NCBI GenBank assembly: GCA_958510875.1
Contig: OY294067.1
Coordinates: forward strand, 31,546,912-31,610,911
Direction: 5' to 3'
Length of the DNA stretch: 64,000 bases
Origin: Endomychus coccineus
Taxonomy: Eukaryota; Arthropoda; Insecta; Coleoptera; Endomychidae
The notes beneath the pieces are model-generated. The model had not been told where the DNA came from. It worked only from the letters and a program-made list of their open reading frames with translations, and made no database searches. How positions within the stretch are numbered: position 1 is the first letter of the stretch; each line of letters begins with the position of its first letter. Made by a program: the position numbers and the translations under genes. Shown in pieces: positions 28,155-42,387 of this stretch.

Positions 28155-31100
28155 TAAAGTGATTTCGGATATAAAAGAACGTCATCAGGAATTATTTTCA
28201 TCAAGAATAACTCCCCTCCACCGCCCGATTTTTAGGTAGAAGAGTGGTCTGTGCGGATGCTTATTTAAAGCAACGTAGAGACTTTGGGGACTTGCTATAT
28301 TTATCGTTAAAAAAATAAGCTTTGTTCGCTTTATTTCCTGATTCCGTTTTTTCCGGTCATTGAAAAGATATAAGAAATTTCAAATCGGGTCAATAATTTA
28401 GATTTATGAGAAATCTTTATCATACCCAAGCGAATATCAAAATAAGATTGAACTGCTTTCATGTATTTTGACTAATTCAGTTTTGTAAAGTGATTTCGGA
28501 TATAAAAGAACGTCATCAGGAATTATTTTCATCAAGAATAACTCCCCTCCACCGCCCGATTTTTAGGTAGAAGAGTGGTCTGTGCGGATGCTTATTTAAA
28601 GCAACGTAGAGACTTTGGGGACTTGCTATATTTATCGTTAAAAAAATAAGCTTTGTTCGCTTCATTTCCTGATTCCGTTTTTTCCGGTCATTGAAAAGAT
28701 ATAAGAAATTTCAAATTGGGTCAATAATTTAGATTTATGAGAAATCTTTATCATACCCAAGCGAATATCAAAATAAGATTGAACTGCTTTCATGTATTTT
28801 GACTAATTCAGTTTTGTAAAGTGATTTCGGATATAAAAGAACGTCATCAGGAATTATTTTCATCAAGAATAACTCCCCTCCACCGCCCGATTTTTAGGTA
28901 GAAGAGTGGTCTGTGCGGATGCTTATTTAAAGCAACGTAGAGACTTTGGGGACTTGCTATATTTATCGTTAAAAAAATAAGCTTTGTTCGCTTTATTTCC
29001 TGATTCCGTTTTTTCCGGTCATTGAAAAGATATAAGAAATTTCAAATCGGGTCAATAATTTAGATTTATGAGAAATCTTTATCATACCCAAGCGAATATC
29101 AAAATAAGATTGAACTGCTTTCATGTATTTTGACTAATTCAGTTTTGTAAAGTGATTTCGGATATAAAAGAACGTCATCAGGAATTATTTTCATCAAGAA
29201 TAACTCCCCTCCACCGCCCGATTTTTAGGTAGAAGAGTGGTCTGTGCGGATGCTTATTTAAAGCAACGTAGAGACTTTGGGGACTTGCTATATTTATCGT
29301 TAAAAAAATAAGCTTTGTTCGCTTCATTTCCTGATTCCGTTTTTTCCGGTCATTGAAAAGATATAAGAAATTTCAAATTGGGTCAATAATTTAGATTTAT
29401 GAGAAATCTTTATCATACCCAAGCGAATATCAAAATAAGATTGAACTGCTTTCATGTATTTTGACTAATTCAGTTTTGTAAAGTGATTTCGGATATAAAA
29501 GAACGTCATCAGGAATTATTTTCATCAAGAATAACTCCCCTCCACCGCCCGATTTTTAGGTAGAAGAGTGGTCTGTGCGGATGCTTATTTAAAGCAACGT
29601 AGAGACTTTGGGGACTTGCTATATTTATCGTTAAAAAAATAAGCTTTGTTCGCTTCATTTCCTGATTCCGTTTTTTCCGGTCATTGAAAAGATATAAGAA
29701 ATTTCAAATTGGGTCAATAATTTAGATTTATGAGAAATCTTTATCATACCCAAGCGAATATCAAAATAAGATTGAACTGCTTTCATGTATTTTGACTAAT
29801 TCAGTTTTGTAAAGTGATTTCGGATATAAAAGAACGTCATCAGGAATTATTTTCATCAAGAATAACTCCCCTCCACCGCCCGATTTTTAGGTAGAAGAGT
29901 GGTCTGTGCGGATGCTTATTTAAAGCAACGTAGAGACTTTGGGGACTTGCTATATTTATCGTTAAAAAAATAAGCTTTGTTCGCTTCATTTCCTGATTCC
30001 GTTTTTTCCGGTCATTGAAAAGATATAAGAAATTTCAAATTGGGTCAATAATTTAGATTTATGAGAAATCTTTATCATACCCAAGCGAATATCAAAATAA
30101 GATTGAACTGCTTTCATGTATTTTGACTAATTCAGTTTTGTAAAGTGATTTCGGATATAAAAGAACGTCATCAGGAATTATTTTCATCAAGAATAACTCC
30201 CCTTCTCCGCCCGTTTTTTAGGTAGAAGAGTGGCCTGTGCGGATGCTTATTTAAAGCAACGTAGAGACTTTGGGGACTTGCTATATTTATCATTAAAAAA
30301 ATAAGCTTTGTTCGCTTCATTTCCTGATTCCGTTTTTTCCGGTCATTGAAAAGATATAAGAAATTTCAAATCGGGTCAATAATTTAGATTTATGAGAAAT
30401 CTTTATCATACCCAAGCGAATATCAAAATAAGATTGAACTGCTTTCATGTATTTTGACTAATTCAGTTTTGTAAAGTGATTTCGGATATAAAAGAACGTC
30501 ATCAGGAATTATTTTCATCAAGAATAACTCCCCTTCTCCGCCCGTTTTTTAGGTAGAAGAGTGGCCTGTGCGGATGCTTATTTAAAGCAACGTAGAGACT
30601 TTGGGGACTTGCTATATTTATCGTTAAAAAAATAAGCTTTGTTCGCTTTATTTCCTGATTCCGTTTTTTCCGGTCATTGAAAAGATATAAGAAATTTCAA
30701 ATCGGGTCAATAATTTAGATTTATGAGAAATCTTTATCATACCCAAGCGAATATCAAAATAAGATTGAACTGCTTTCATGTATTTTGACTAATTCAGTTT
30801 TGTAAAGTGATTTCGGATATAAAAGAACGTCATCAGGAATTATTTTCATCAAGAATAACTCCCCTCCACCGCCCGATTTTTAGGTAGAAGAGTGGTCTGT
30901 GCGGATGCTTATTTAAAGCAACGTAGAGACTTTGGGGACTTGCTATATTTATCGTTAAAAAAATAAGCTTTGTTCGCTTCATTTCCTGATTCCGTTTTTT
31001 CCGGTCATTGAAAAGATATAAGAAATTTCAAATTGGGTCAATAATTTAGATTTATGAGAAATCTTTATCATACCCAAGCGAATATCAAAATAAGATTGAA

Positions 31101-34100
31101 CTGCTTTCATGTATTTTGACTAATTCAGTTTTGTAAAGTGATTTCGGATATAAAAGAACGTCATCAGGAATTATTTTCATCAAGAATAACTCCCCTCCAC
31201 CGCCCGATTTTTAGGTAGAAGAGTGGTCTGTGCGGATGCTTATTTAAAGCAACGTAGAGACTTTGGGGACTTGCTATATTTATCGTTAAAAAAATAAGCT
31301 TTGTTCGCTTCATTTCCTGATTCCGTTTTTTCCGGTCATTGAAAAGATATAAGAAATTTCAAATTGGGTCAATAATTTAGATTTATGAGAAATCTTTATC
31401 ATACCCAAGCGAATATCAAAATAAGATTGAACTGCTTTCATGTATTTTGACTAATTCAGTTTTGTAAAGTGATTTCGGATATAAAAGAACGTCATCAGGA
31501 ATTATTTTCATCAAGAATAACTCCCCTCCACCGCCCGATTTTTAGGTAGAAGAGTGGTCTGTGCGGATGCTTATTTAAAGCAACGTAGAGACTTTGGGGA
31601 CTTGCTATATTTATCGTTAAAAAAATAAGCTTTGTTCGCTTCATTTCCTGATTCCGTTTTTTCCGGTCATTGAAAAGATATAAGAAATTTCAAATTGGGT
31701 CAATAATTTAGATTTATGAGAAATCTTTATCATACCCAAGCGAATATCAAAATAAGATTGAACTGCTTTCATGTATTTTGACTAATTCAGTTTTGTAAAG
31801 TGATTTCGGATATAAAAGAACGTCATCAGGAATTATTTTCATCAAGAATAACTCCCCTTCTCCGCCCGTTTTTTAGGTAGAAGAGTGGCCTGTGCGGATG
31901 CTTATTTAAAGCAACGTAGAGACTTTGGGGACTTGCTATATTTATCATTAAAAAAATAAGCTTTGTTCGCTTCATTTCCTGATTCCGTTTTTTCCGGTCA
32001 TTGAAAAGATATAAGAAATTTCAAATCGGGTCAATAATTTAGATTTATGAGAAATCTTTATCATACCCAAGCGAATATCAAAATAAGATTGAACTGCTTT
32101 CATGTATTTTGACTAATTCAGTTTTGTAAAGTGATTTCGGATATAAAAGAACGTCATCAGGAATTATTTTCATCAAGAATAACTCCCCTCCACCGCCCGA
32201 TTTTTAGGTAGAAGAGTGGTCTGTGCGGATGCTTATTTAAAGCAACGTAGAGACTTTGGGGACTTGCTATATTTATCATTAAAAAAATAAGCTTTGTTCG
32301 CTTCATTTCCTGATTCCGTTTTTTCCGGTCATTGAAAAGATATAAGAAATTTCAAATCGGGTCAATAATTTAGATTTATGAGAAATCTTTATCATACCCA
32401 AGCGAATATCAAAATAAGATTGAACTGCTTTCATGTATTTTGACTAATTCAGTTTTGTAAAGTGATTTCGGATATAAAAGAACGTCATCAGGAATTATTT
32501 TCATCAAGAATAACTCCCCTCCACCGCCCGATTTTTAGGTAGAAGAGTGGTCTGTGCGGATGCTTATTTAAAGCAACGTAGAGACTTTGGGGACTTGCTA
32601 TATTTATCGTTAAAAAAATAAGCTTTGTTCGCTTCATTTCCTGATTCCGTTTTTTCCGGTCATTGAAAAGATATAAGAAATTTCAAATTGGGTCAATAAT
32701 TTAGATTTATGAGAAATCTTTATCATACCCAAGCGAATATCAAAATAAGATTGAACTGCTTTCATGTATTTTGACTAATTCAGTTTTGTAAAGTGATTTC
32801 GGATATAAAAGAACGTCATCAGGAATTATTTTCATCAAGAATAACTCCCCTCCACCGCCCGATTTTTAGGTAGAAGAGTGGTCTGTGCGGATGCTTATTT
32901 AAAGCAACGTAGAGACTTTGGGGACTTGCTATATTTATCGTTAAAAAAATAAGCTTTGTTCGCTTCATTTCCTGATTCCGTTTTTTCCGGTCATTGAAAA
33001 GATATAAGAAATTTCAAATTGGGTCAATAATTTAGATTTATGAGAAATCTTTATCATACCCAAGCGAATATCAAAATAAGATTGAACTGCTTTCATGTAT
33101 TTTGACTAATTCAGTTTTGTAAAGTGATTTCGGATATAAAAGAACGTCATCAGGAATTATTTTCATCAAGAATAACTCCCCTCCACCGCCCGATTTTTAG
33201 GTAGAAGAGTGGTCTGTGCGGATGCTTATTTAAAGCAACGTAGAGACTTTGGGGACTTGCTATATTTATCATTAAAAAAATAAGCTTTGTTCGCTTCATT
33301 TCCTGATTCCGTTTTTTCCGGTCATTGAAAAGATATAAGAAATTTCAAATCGGGTCAATAATTTAGATTTATGAGAAATCTTTATCATACCCAAGCGAAT
33401 ATCAAAATAAGATTGAACTGCTTTCATGTATTTTGACTAATTCAGTTTTGTAAAGTGATTTCGGATATAAAAGAACGTCATCAGGAATTATTTTCATCAA
33501 GAATAACTCCCCTCCACCGCCCGATTTTTAGGTAGAAGAGTGGTCTGTGCGGATGCTTATTTAAAGCAACGTAGAGACTTTGGGGACTTGCTATATTTAT
33601 CGTTAAAAAAATAAGCTTTGTTCGCTTCATTTCCTGATTCCGTTTTTTCCGGTCATTGAAAAGATATAAGAAATTTCAAATTGGGTCAATAATTTAGATT
33701 TATGAGAAATCTTTATCATACCCAAGCGAATATCAAAATAAGATTGAACTGCTTTCATGTATTTTGACTAATTCAGTTTTGTAAAGTGATTTCGGATATA
33801 AAAGAACGTCATCAGGAATTATTTTCATCAAGAATAACTCCCCTCCACCGCCCGATTTTTAGGTAGAAGAGTGGTCTGTGCGGATGCTTATTTAAAGCAA
33901 CGTAGAGACTTTGGGGACTTGCTATATTTATCGTTAAAAAAATAAGCTTTGTTCGCTTCATTTCCTGATTCCGTTTTTTCCGGTCATTGAAAAGATATAA
34001 GAAATTTCAAATTGGGTCAATAATTTAGATTTATGAGAAATCTTTATCATACCCAAGCGAATATCAAAATAAGATTGAACTGCTTTCATGTATTTTGACT

Positions 34101-35436
34101 AATTCAGTTTTGTAAAGTGATTTCGGATATAAAAGAACGTCATCAGGAATTATTTTCATCAAGAATAACTCCCCTTCTCCGCCCGTTTTTTAGGTAGAAG
34201 AGTGGCCTGTGCGGATGCTTATTTAAAGCAACGTAGAGACTTTGGGGACTTGCTATATTTATCATTAAAAAAATAAGCTTTGTTCGCTTCATTTCCTGAT
34301 TCCGTTTTTTCCGGTCATTGAAAAGATATAAGAAATTTCAAATCGGGTCAATAATTTAGATTTATGAGAAATCTTTATCATACCCAAGCGAATATCAATA
34401 TAAGATTGAACTGCTTTCATGTATTTTGACTAATTCAGTTTTGTAAAGTGATTTCGGATATAAAAGAACGTCATCAGGAATTATTTTCATCAAGAATAAC
34501 TCCCCTCCACCGCCCGATTTTTAGGTAGAAGAGTGGTCTGTGCGGATGCTTATTTAAAGCAACGTAGAGACTTTGGGGACTTGCTATATTTATCGTTAAA
34601 AAAATAAGCTTTGTTCGCTTTATTTCCTGATTCCGTTTTTTCCGGTCATTGAAAAGATATAAGAAATTTCAAATCGGGTCAATAATTTAGATTTATGAGA
34701 AATCTTTATCATACCCAAGCGAATATCAAAATAAGATTGAACTGCTTTCATGTATTTTGACTAATTCAGTTTTGTAAAGTGATTTCGGATATAAAAGAAC
34801 GTCATCAGGAATTATTTTCATCAAGAATAACTCCCCTCCACCGCCCGATTTTTAGGTAGAAGAGTGGTCTGTGCGGATGCTTATTTAAAGCAACGTAGAG
34901 ACTTTGGGGACTTGCTATATTTATCGTTAAAAAAATAAGCTTTGTTCGCTTCATTTCCTGATTCCGTTTTTTCCGGTCATTGAAAAGATATAAGAAATTT
35001 CAAATTGGGTCAATAATTTAGATTTATGAGAAATCTTTATCATACCCAAGCGAATATCAAAATAAGATTGAACTGCTTTCATGTATTTTGACTAATTCAG
35101 TTTTGTAAAGTGATTTCGGATATAAAAGAACGTCATCAGGAATTATTTTCATCAAGAATAACTCCCCTCCACCGCCCGATTTTTAGGTAGAAGAGTGGTC
35201 TGTGCGGATGCTTATTTAAAGCAACGTAGAGACTTTGGGGACTTGCTATATTTATCGTTAAAAAAATAAGCTTTGTTCGCTTCATTTCCTGATTCCGTTT
35301 TTTCCGGTCATTGAAAAGATATAAGAAATTTCAAATTGGGTCAATAATTTAGATTTATGAGAAATCTTTATCATACCCAAGCGAATATCAAAATAAGATT
35401 GAACTGCTTTCATGTATTTTGACTAATTCAGTTTTG
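28155..35436. repeat. Class B-rich core (n = 85-106)
   Basis: Eighteen of these 22 monomers are class B. Many carry TCGTTA with TTCAAATTGGG, a subclass that dominates n = 88-90, 93-95, 98-99, 101-102 and 105-106. Single or paired class A monomers interrupt at n = 91-92, 96 and 103. The roughly periodic runs of two or three B(TTGGG) monomers with one different monomer suggest a short higher-order unit that has been reshuffled. Confidence 0.75.
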
Positions 35437-37091
35437 TAAAGTGATTTCGGATATAAAAGAACGTCATCAGGAATTATTTTCATCAAGAATAACTCCCCTT
35501 CTCCGCCCGTTTTTTAGGTAGAAGAGTGGCCTGTGCGGATGCTTATTTAAAGCAACGTAGAGACTTTGGGGACTTGCTATATTTATCATTAAAAAAATAA
35601 GCTTTGTTCGCTTCATTTCCTGATTCCGTTTTTTCCGGTCATTGAAAAGATATAAGAAATTTCAAATCGGGTCAATAATTTAGATTTATGAGAAATCTTT
35701 ATCATACCCAAGCGAATATCAAAATAAGATTGAACTGCTTTCATGTATTTTGACTAATTCAGTTTTGTAAAGTGATTTCGGATATGAAAGAACGTCATCA
35801 GGAATTATTTTCATCAAGAATAACTCCCCTTCTCCGCCCGTTTTTTAGGTAGAAGAGTGGCCTGTGCGGATGCTTATTTAAAGCAACGTAGAGACTTTGG
35901 GGACTTGCTATATTTATCATTAAAAAAATAAGCTTTGTTCGCTTTATTTCCTGATTCCGTTTTTTCCGGTCATTGAAAAGATATAAGAAATTTCAAATCG
36001 GGTCAATAATTTAGATTTATGAGAAATCTTTATCATACCCAAGCGAATATCAAAATAAGATTGAACTGCTTTCATGTATTTTGACTAATTCAGTTTTGTA
36101 AAGTGATTTCGGATATAAAAGAACGTCATCAGGAATTATTTTCATCAAGAATAACTCCCCTTCTCCGCCCGTTTTTTAGGTAGAAGAGTGGCCTGTGCGG
36201 ATGCTTATTTAAAGCAACGTAGAGACTTTGGGGACTTGCTATATTTATCATTAAAAAAATAAGCTTTGTTCGCTTCATTTCCTGATTCCGTTTTTTCCGG
36301 TCATTGAAAAGATATAAGAAATTTCAAATCGGGTCAATAATTTAGATTTATGAGAAATCTTTATCATACCCAAGCGAATATCAAAATAAGATTGAACTGC
36401 TTTCATGTATTTTGACTAATTCAGTTTTGTAAAGTGATTTCGGATATAAAAGAACGTCATCAGGAATTATTTTCATCAAGAATAACTCCCCTTCTCCGCC
36501 CGTTTTTTAGGTAGAAGAGTGGCCTGTGCGGATGCTTATTTAAAGCAACGTAGAGACTTTGGGGACTTGCTATATTTATCATTAAAAAAATAAGCTTTGT
36601 TCGCTTCATTTCCTGATTCCGTTTTTTCCGGTCATTGAAAAGATATAAGAAATTTCAAATCGGGTCAATAATTTAGATTTATGAGAAATCTTTATCATAC
36701 CCAAGCGAATATCAAAATAAGATTGAACTGCTTTCATGTATTTTGACTAATTCAGTTTTGTAAAGTGATTTCGGATATAAAAGAACGTCATCAGGAATTA
36801 TTTTCATCAAGAATAACTCCCCTCCTCCGCCCGATTTTTAGGTAGAAGAGTGGTCTGTGCGGATGCTTATTTAAAGCAACGTAGAGACTTTGGGGACTTG
36901 CTATATTTATCATTAAAAAAATAAGCTTTGTTCGCTTTATTTCCTGATTCCGTTTTTTCCGGTCATTGAAAAGATATAAGAAATTTCAAATCGGGTCAAT
37001 AATTTAGATTTATGAGAAATCTTTATCATACCCAAGCGAATATCAAAATAAGATTGAACTGCTTTCATGTATTTTGACTAATTCAGTTTTG
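34775..37091. repeat. Seven-monomer block, copy 1 (n = 105-111)
   Basis: The order is B(TTGGG), B(TTGGG), A, A(GATATGAAAG, GCTTT), A, A, C. The same order recurs 2648 bases (8 monomers) later. Confidence 0.75.
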
Positions 37092-37422
37092 TAAAGTGAT
37101 TTCGGATATAAAAGAACGTCATCAGGAATTATTTTCATCAAGAATAACTCCCCTCCTCCGCCCGATTTTTAGGTAGAAGAGTGGTCTGTGCGGATGCTTA
37201 TTTAAAGCAACGTAGAGACTTTGGGGACTTGCTATATTTATCATTAAAAAAATAAGCTTTGTTCGCTTTATTTCCTGATTCCGTTTTTTCCGGTCATTGA
37301 AAAGATATAAGAAATTTCAAATCGGGTCAATAATTTAGATTTATGAGAAATCTTTATCATACCCAAGCGAATATCAAAATAAGATTGAACTGCTTTCATG
37401 TATTTTGACTAATTCAGTTTTG

Positions 37423-39739
37423 TAAAGTGATTTCGGATATAAAAGAACGTCATCAGGAATTATTTTCATCAAGAATAACTCCCCTCCACCGCCCGATTTT
37501 TAGGTAGAAGAGTGGTCTGTGCGGATGCTTATTTAAAGCAACGTAGAGACTTTGGGGACTTGCTATATTTATCGTTAAAAAAATAAGCTTTGTTCGCTTC
37601 ATTTCCTGATTCCGTTTTTTCCGGTCATTGAAAAGATATAAGAAATTTCAAATTGGGTCAATAATTTAGATTTATGAGAAATCTTTATCATACCCAAGCG
37701 AATATCAAAATAAGATTGAACTGCTTTCATGTATTTTGACTAATTCAGTTTTGTAAAGTGATTTCGGATATAAAAGAACGTCATCAGGAATTATTTTCAT
37801 CAAGAATAACTCCCCTCCACCGCCCGATTTTTAGGTAGAAGAGTGGTCTGTGCGGATGCTTATTTAAAGCAACGTAGAGACTTTGGGGACTTGCTATATT
37901 TATCGTTAAAAAAATAAGCTTTGTTCGCTTCATTTCCTGATTCCGTTTTTTCCGGTCATTGAAAAGATATAAGAAATTTCAAATTGGGTCAATAATTTAG
38001 ATTTATGAGAAATCTTTATCATACCCAAGCGAATATCAAAATAAGATTGAACTGCTTTCATGTATTTTGACTAATTCAGTTTTGTAAAGTGATTTCGGAT
38101 ATAAAAGAACGTCATCAGGAATTATTTTCATCAAGAATAACTCCCCTTCTCCGCCCGTTTTTTAGGTAGAAGAGTGGCCTGTGCGGATGCTTATTTAAAG
38201 CAACGTAGAGACTTTGGGGACTTGCTATATTTATCATTAAAAAAATAAGCTTTGTTCGCTTCATTTCCTGATTCCGTTTTTTCCGGTCATTGAAAAGATA
38301 TAAGAAATTTCAAATCGGGTCAATAATTTAGATTTATGAGAAATCTTTATCATACCCAAGCGAATATCAAAATAAGATTGAACTGCTTTCATGTATTTTG
38401 ACTAATTCAGTTTTGTAAAGTGATTTCGGATATGAAAGAACGTCATCAGGAATTATTTTCATCAAGAATAACTCCCCTTCTCCGCCCGTTTTTTAGGTAG
38501 AAGAGTGGCCTGTGCGGATGCTTATTTAAAGCAACGTAGAGACTTTGGGGACTTGCTATATTTATCATTAAAAAAATAAGCTTTGTTCGCTTTATTTCCT
38601 GATTCCGTTTTTTCCGGTCATTGAAAAGATATAAGAAATTTCAAATCGGGTCAATAATTTAGATTTATGAGAAATCTTTATCATACCCAAGCGAATATCA
38701 AAATAAGATTGAACTGCTTTCATGTATTTTGACTAATTCAGTTTTGTAAAGTGATTTCGGATATAAAAGAACGTCATCAGGAATTATTTTCATCAAGAAT
38801 AACTCCCCTTCTCCGCCCGTTTTTTAGGTAGAAGAGTGGCCTGTGCGGATGCTTATTTAAAGCAACGTAGAGACTTTGGGGACTTGCTATATTTATCATT
38901 AAAAAAATAAGCTTTGTTCGCTTCATTTCCTGATTCCGTTTTTTCCGGTCATTGAAAAGATATAAGAAATTTCAAATCGGGTCAATAATTTAGATTTATG
39001 AGAAATCTTTATCATACCCAAGCGAATATCAAAATAAGATTGAACTGCTTTCATGTATTTTGACTAATTCAGTTTTGTAAAGTGATTTCGGATATAAAAG
39101 AACGTCATCAGGAATTATTTTCATCAAGAATAACTCCCCTTCTCCGCCCGTTTTTTAGGTAGAAGAGTGGCCTGTGCGGATGCTTATTTAAAGCAACGTA
39201 GAGACTTTGGGGACTTGCTATATTTATCATTAAAAAAATAAGCTTTGTTCGCTTCATTTCCTGATTCCGTTTTTTCCGGTCATTGAAAAGATATAAGAAA
39301 TTTCAAATCGGGTCAATAATTTAGATTTATGAGAAATCTTTATCATACCCAAGCGAATATCAAAATAAGATTGAACTGCTTTCATGTATTTTGACTAATT
39401 CAGTTTTGTAAAGTGATTTCGGATATAAAAGAACGTCATCAGGAATTATTTTCATCAAGAATAACTCCCCTCCTCCGCCCGATTTTTAGGTAGAAGAGTG
39501 GTCTGTGCGGATGCTTATTTAAAGCAACGTAGAGACTTTGGGGACTTGCTATATTTATCATTAAAAAAATAAGCTTTGTTCGCTTTATTTCCTGATTCCG
39601 TTTTTTCCGGTCATTGAAAAGATATAAGAAATTTCAAATCGGGTCAATAATTTAGATTTATGAGAAATCTTTATCATTCCCAAGCGAATATCAAAATAAG
39701 ATTGAACTGCTTTCATGTATTTTAACTAATTCAGTTTTG
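37423..39739. repeat. Seven-monomer block, copy 2 (n = 113-119)
   Basis: It repeats the variant order of copy 1. One extra C monomer (n = 112) separates the two. Its terminal C monomer diverges by having CATTCCC and TTTTAACTAA. Confidence 0.75.
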
Positions 39740-42387
39740 TAAAGTGATTTCGGATATAATAGAACGTCATCAGGAATTATTTTCATCAAGAATAACTCCC
39801 CTCCTCCGCCCGATTTTTAGGTAGAAGAGTGGCCTGTGCGGATGCTTATTTAAAGCAACGTAGAGACTTTGGGGACTTGCTATATTTATCATTAAAAAAA
39901 TAAGCTTTGTTCCCTTTATTTCCTGATTCCGTTTTTTCCGGTCATTGAAAAGATATAAGAAATTTCAAATCGGGTCAATAATTTAGATTTATGAGAAATC
40001 TTTATTATTCCCAAGCGAATATCAAAATAAGATTGAACTGCTTTCATGTATTTTGACTAATTCAGTTTTGTAAAGTGATTTCGGATATAATAGAACGTCA
40101 TCAGGAATTATTTTCATCAAGAATAACTCCCCTCCTCCGCCCGATTTTTAGGTAGAAGAGTGGCCTGTGCGGATGCTTATTTAAAGCAACGTAGAGACTT
40201 TGGGGACTTGCTATATTTATCATTAAAAAAATAAGCTTTGTTCGCTTCATTTCCTGATTCCGTTTTTTCCGGTCATTGAAAAGATATAAGAAATTTCAAA
40301 TCGGGTCAATAATTTAGATTTATGAGAAATCTTTATCATACCCAAGCGAATATCAAAATAAGATTGAACTGCTTTCATGTATTTTGACTAATTCAGTTTT
40401 GTAAAGTGATTTCGGATATAAAAGAACGTCATCAGGAATTATTTTCATCAAGAATAACTCCCCTCCTCCGCCCGATTTTTAGGTAGAAGAGTGGTCTGTG
40501 CGGATGCTTATTTAAAGCAACGTAGAGACTTTGGGGACTTGCTATATTTATCATTAAAAAAATAAGCTTTGTTCGCTTTATTTCCTGATTCCGTTTTTTC
40601 CGGTCATTGAAAAGATATAAGAAATTTCAAATCGGGTGAATAATTTAGATTTATGAGAAATCTTTATCATTCCCAAGCGAATATCAAAATAAGATTGAAC
40701 TGCTTTCATGTATTTTAACTAATTCAGTTTTGTAAAGTGATTTCGGATATAATAGAACGTCATCAGGAATTATTTTCATCAAGAATAACTCCCCTCCTCC
40801 GCCCGATTTTTAGGTAGAAGAGTGGCCTGTGCGGATGCTTATTTAAAGCAACGTAGAGACTTTGGGGACTTGCTATATTTATCATTAAAAAAATAAGCTT
40901 TGTTCCCTTTATTTCCTGATTCCGTTTTTTCCGGTCATTGAAAAGATATAAGAAATTTCAAATCGGGTCAATAATTTAGATTTATGAGAAATCTTTATTA
41001 TTCCCAAGCGAATATCAAAATAAGATTGAACTGCTTTCATGTATTTTGACTAATTCAGTTTTGTAAAGTGATTTCGGATATAATAGAACGTCATCAGGAA
41101 TTATTTTCATCAAGAATAACTCCCCTCCTCCGCCCGATTTTTAGGTAGAAGAGTGGCCTGTGCGGATGCTTATTTAAAGCAACGTAGAGACTTTGGGGAC
41201 TTGCTATATTTATCATTAAAAAAATAAGCTTTGTTCCCTTTATTTCCTGATTCCGTTTTTTCCGGTCATTGAAAAGATATAAGAAATTTCAAATCGGGTC
41301 AATAATTTAGATTTATGAGAAATCTTTATCATTCCCAAGCGAATATCAAAATAAGATTGAACTGCTTTCATGTATTTTAACTAATTCAGTTTTGTAAAGT
41401 GATTTCGGATATAATAGAACGTCATCAGGAATTATTTTCATCAAGAATAACTCCCCTCCTCCGCCCGATTTTTAGGTAGAAGAGTGGCCTGTGCGGATGC
41501 TTATTTAAAGCAACGTAGAGACTTTGGGGACTTGCTATATTTATCATTAAAAAAATAAGCTTTGTTCCCTTTATTTCCTGATTCCGTTTTTTCCGGTCAT
41601 TGAAAAGATATAAGAAATTTCAAATCGGGTCAATAATTTAGATTTATGAGAAATCTTTATTATTCCCAAGCGAATATCAAAATAAGATTGAACTGCTTTC
41701 ATGTATTTTGACTAATTCAGTTTTGTAAAGTGATTTCGGATATAAAAGAACGTCATCAGGAATTATTTTCATCAAGAATAACTCCCCTTCTCCGCCCGTT
41801 TTTTAGGTAGAAGAGTGGCCTGTGCGGATGCTTATTTAAAGCAACGTAGAGACTTTGGGGACTTGCTATATTTATCATTAAAAAAATAAGCTTTGTTCCC
41901 TTTATTTCCTGATTCCGTTTTTTCCGGTCATTGAAAAGATATAAGAAATTTCAAATCGGGTCAATAATTTAGATTTATGAGAAATCTTTATCATTCCCAA
42001 GCGAATATCAAAATAAGATTGAACTGCTTTCATGTATTTTAACTAATTCAGTTTTGTAAAGTGATTTCGGATATAATAGAACGTCATCAGGAATTATTTT
42101 CATCAAGAATAACTCCCCTCCTCCGCCCGATTTTTAGGTAGAAGAGTGGCCTGTGCGGATGCTTATTTAAAGCAACGTAGAGACTTTGGGGACTTGCTAT
42201 ATTTATCATTAAAAAAATAAGCTTTGTTCCCTTTATTTCCTGATTCCGTTTTTTCCGGTCATTGAAAAGATATAAGAAATTTCAAATCGGGTCAATAATT
42301 TAGATTTATGAGAAATCTTTATTATTCCCAAGCGAATATCAAAATAAGATTGAACTGCTTTCATGTATTTTGACTAATTCAGTTTTG
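39409..42387. repeat. Class C zone with 662-bp dimeric unit (n = 119-127)
   Basis: In n = 122-127 two forms alternate strictly. One has CATTCCC and TTTTAACTAA. The other has GATATAATAG, TTATTATTCCC and TTTTGACTAA. This gives three dimers of 662 bp, with a related pair at n = 119-120. Most monomers here show GTTCCCTTT for GTTCGCTTT, and the changed C monomers carry GGCCTG. Monomer 126 has a class A left half inside the dimer frame. Confidence 0.8.
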
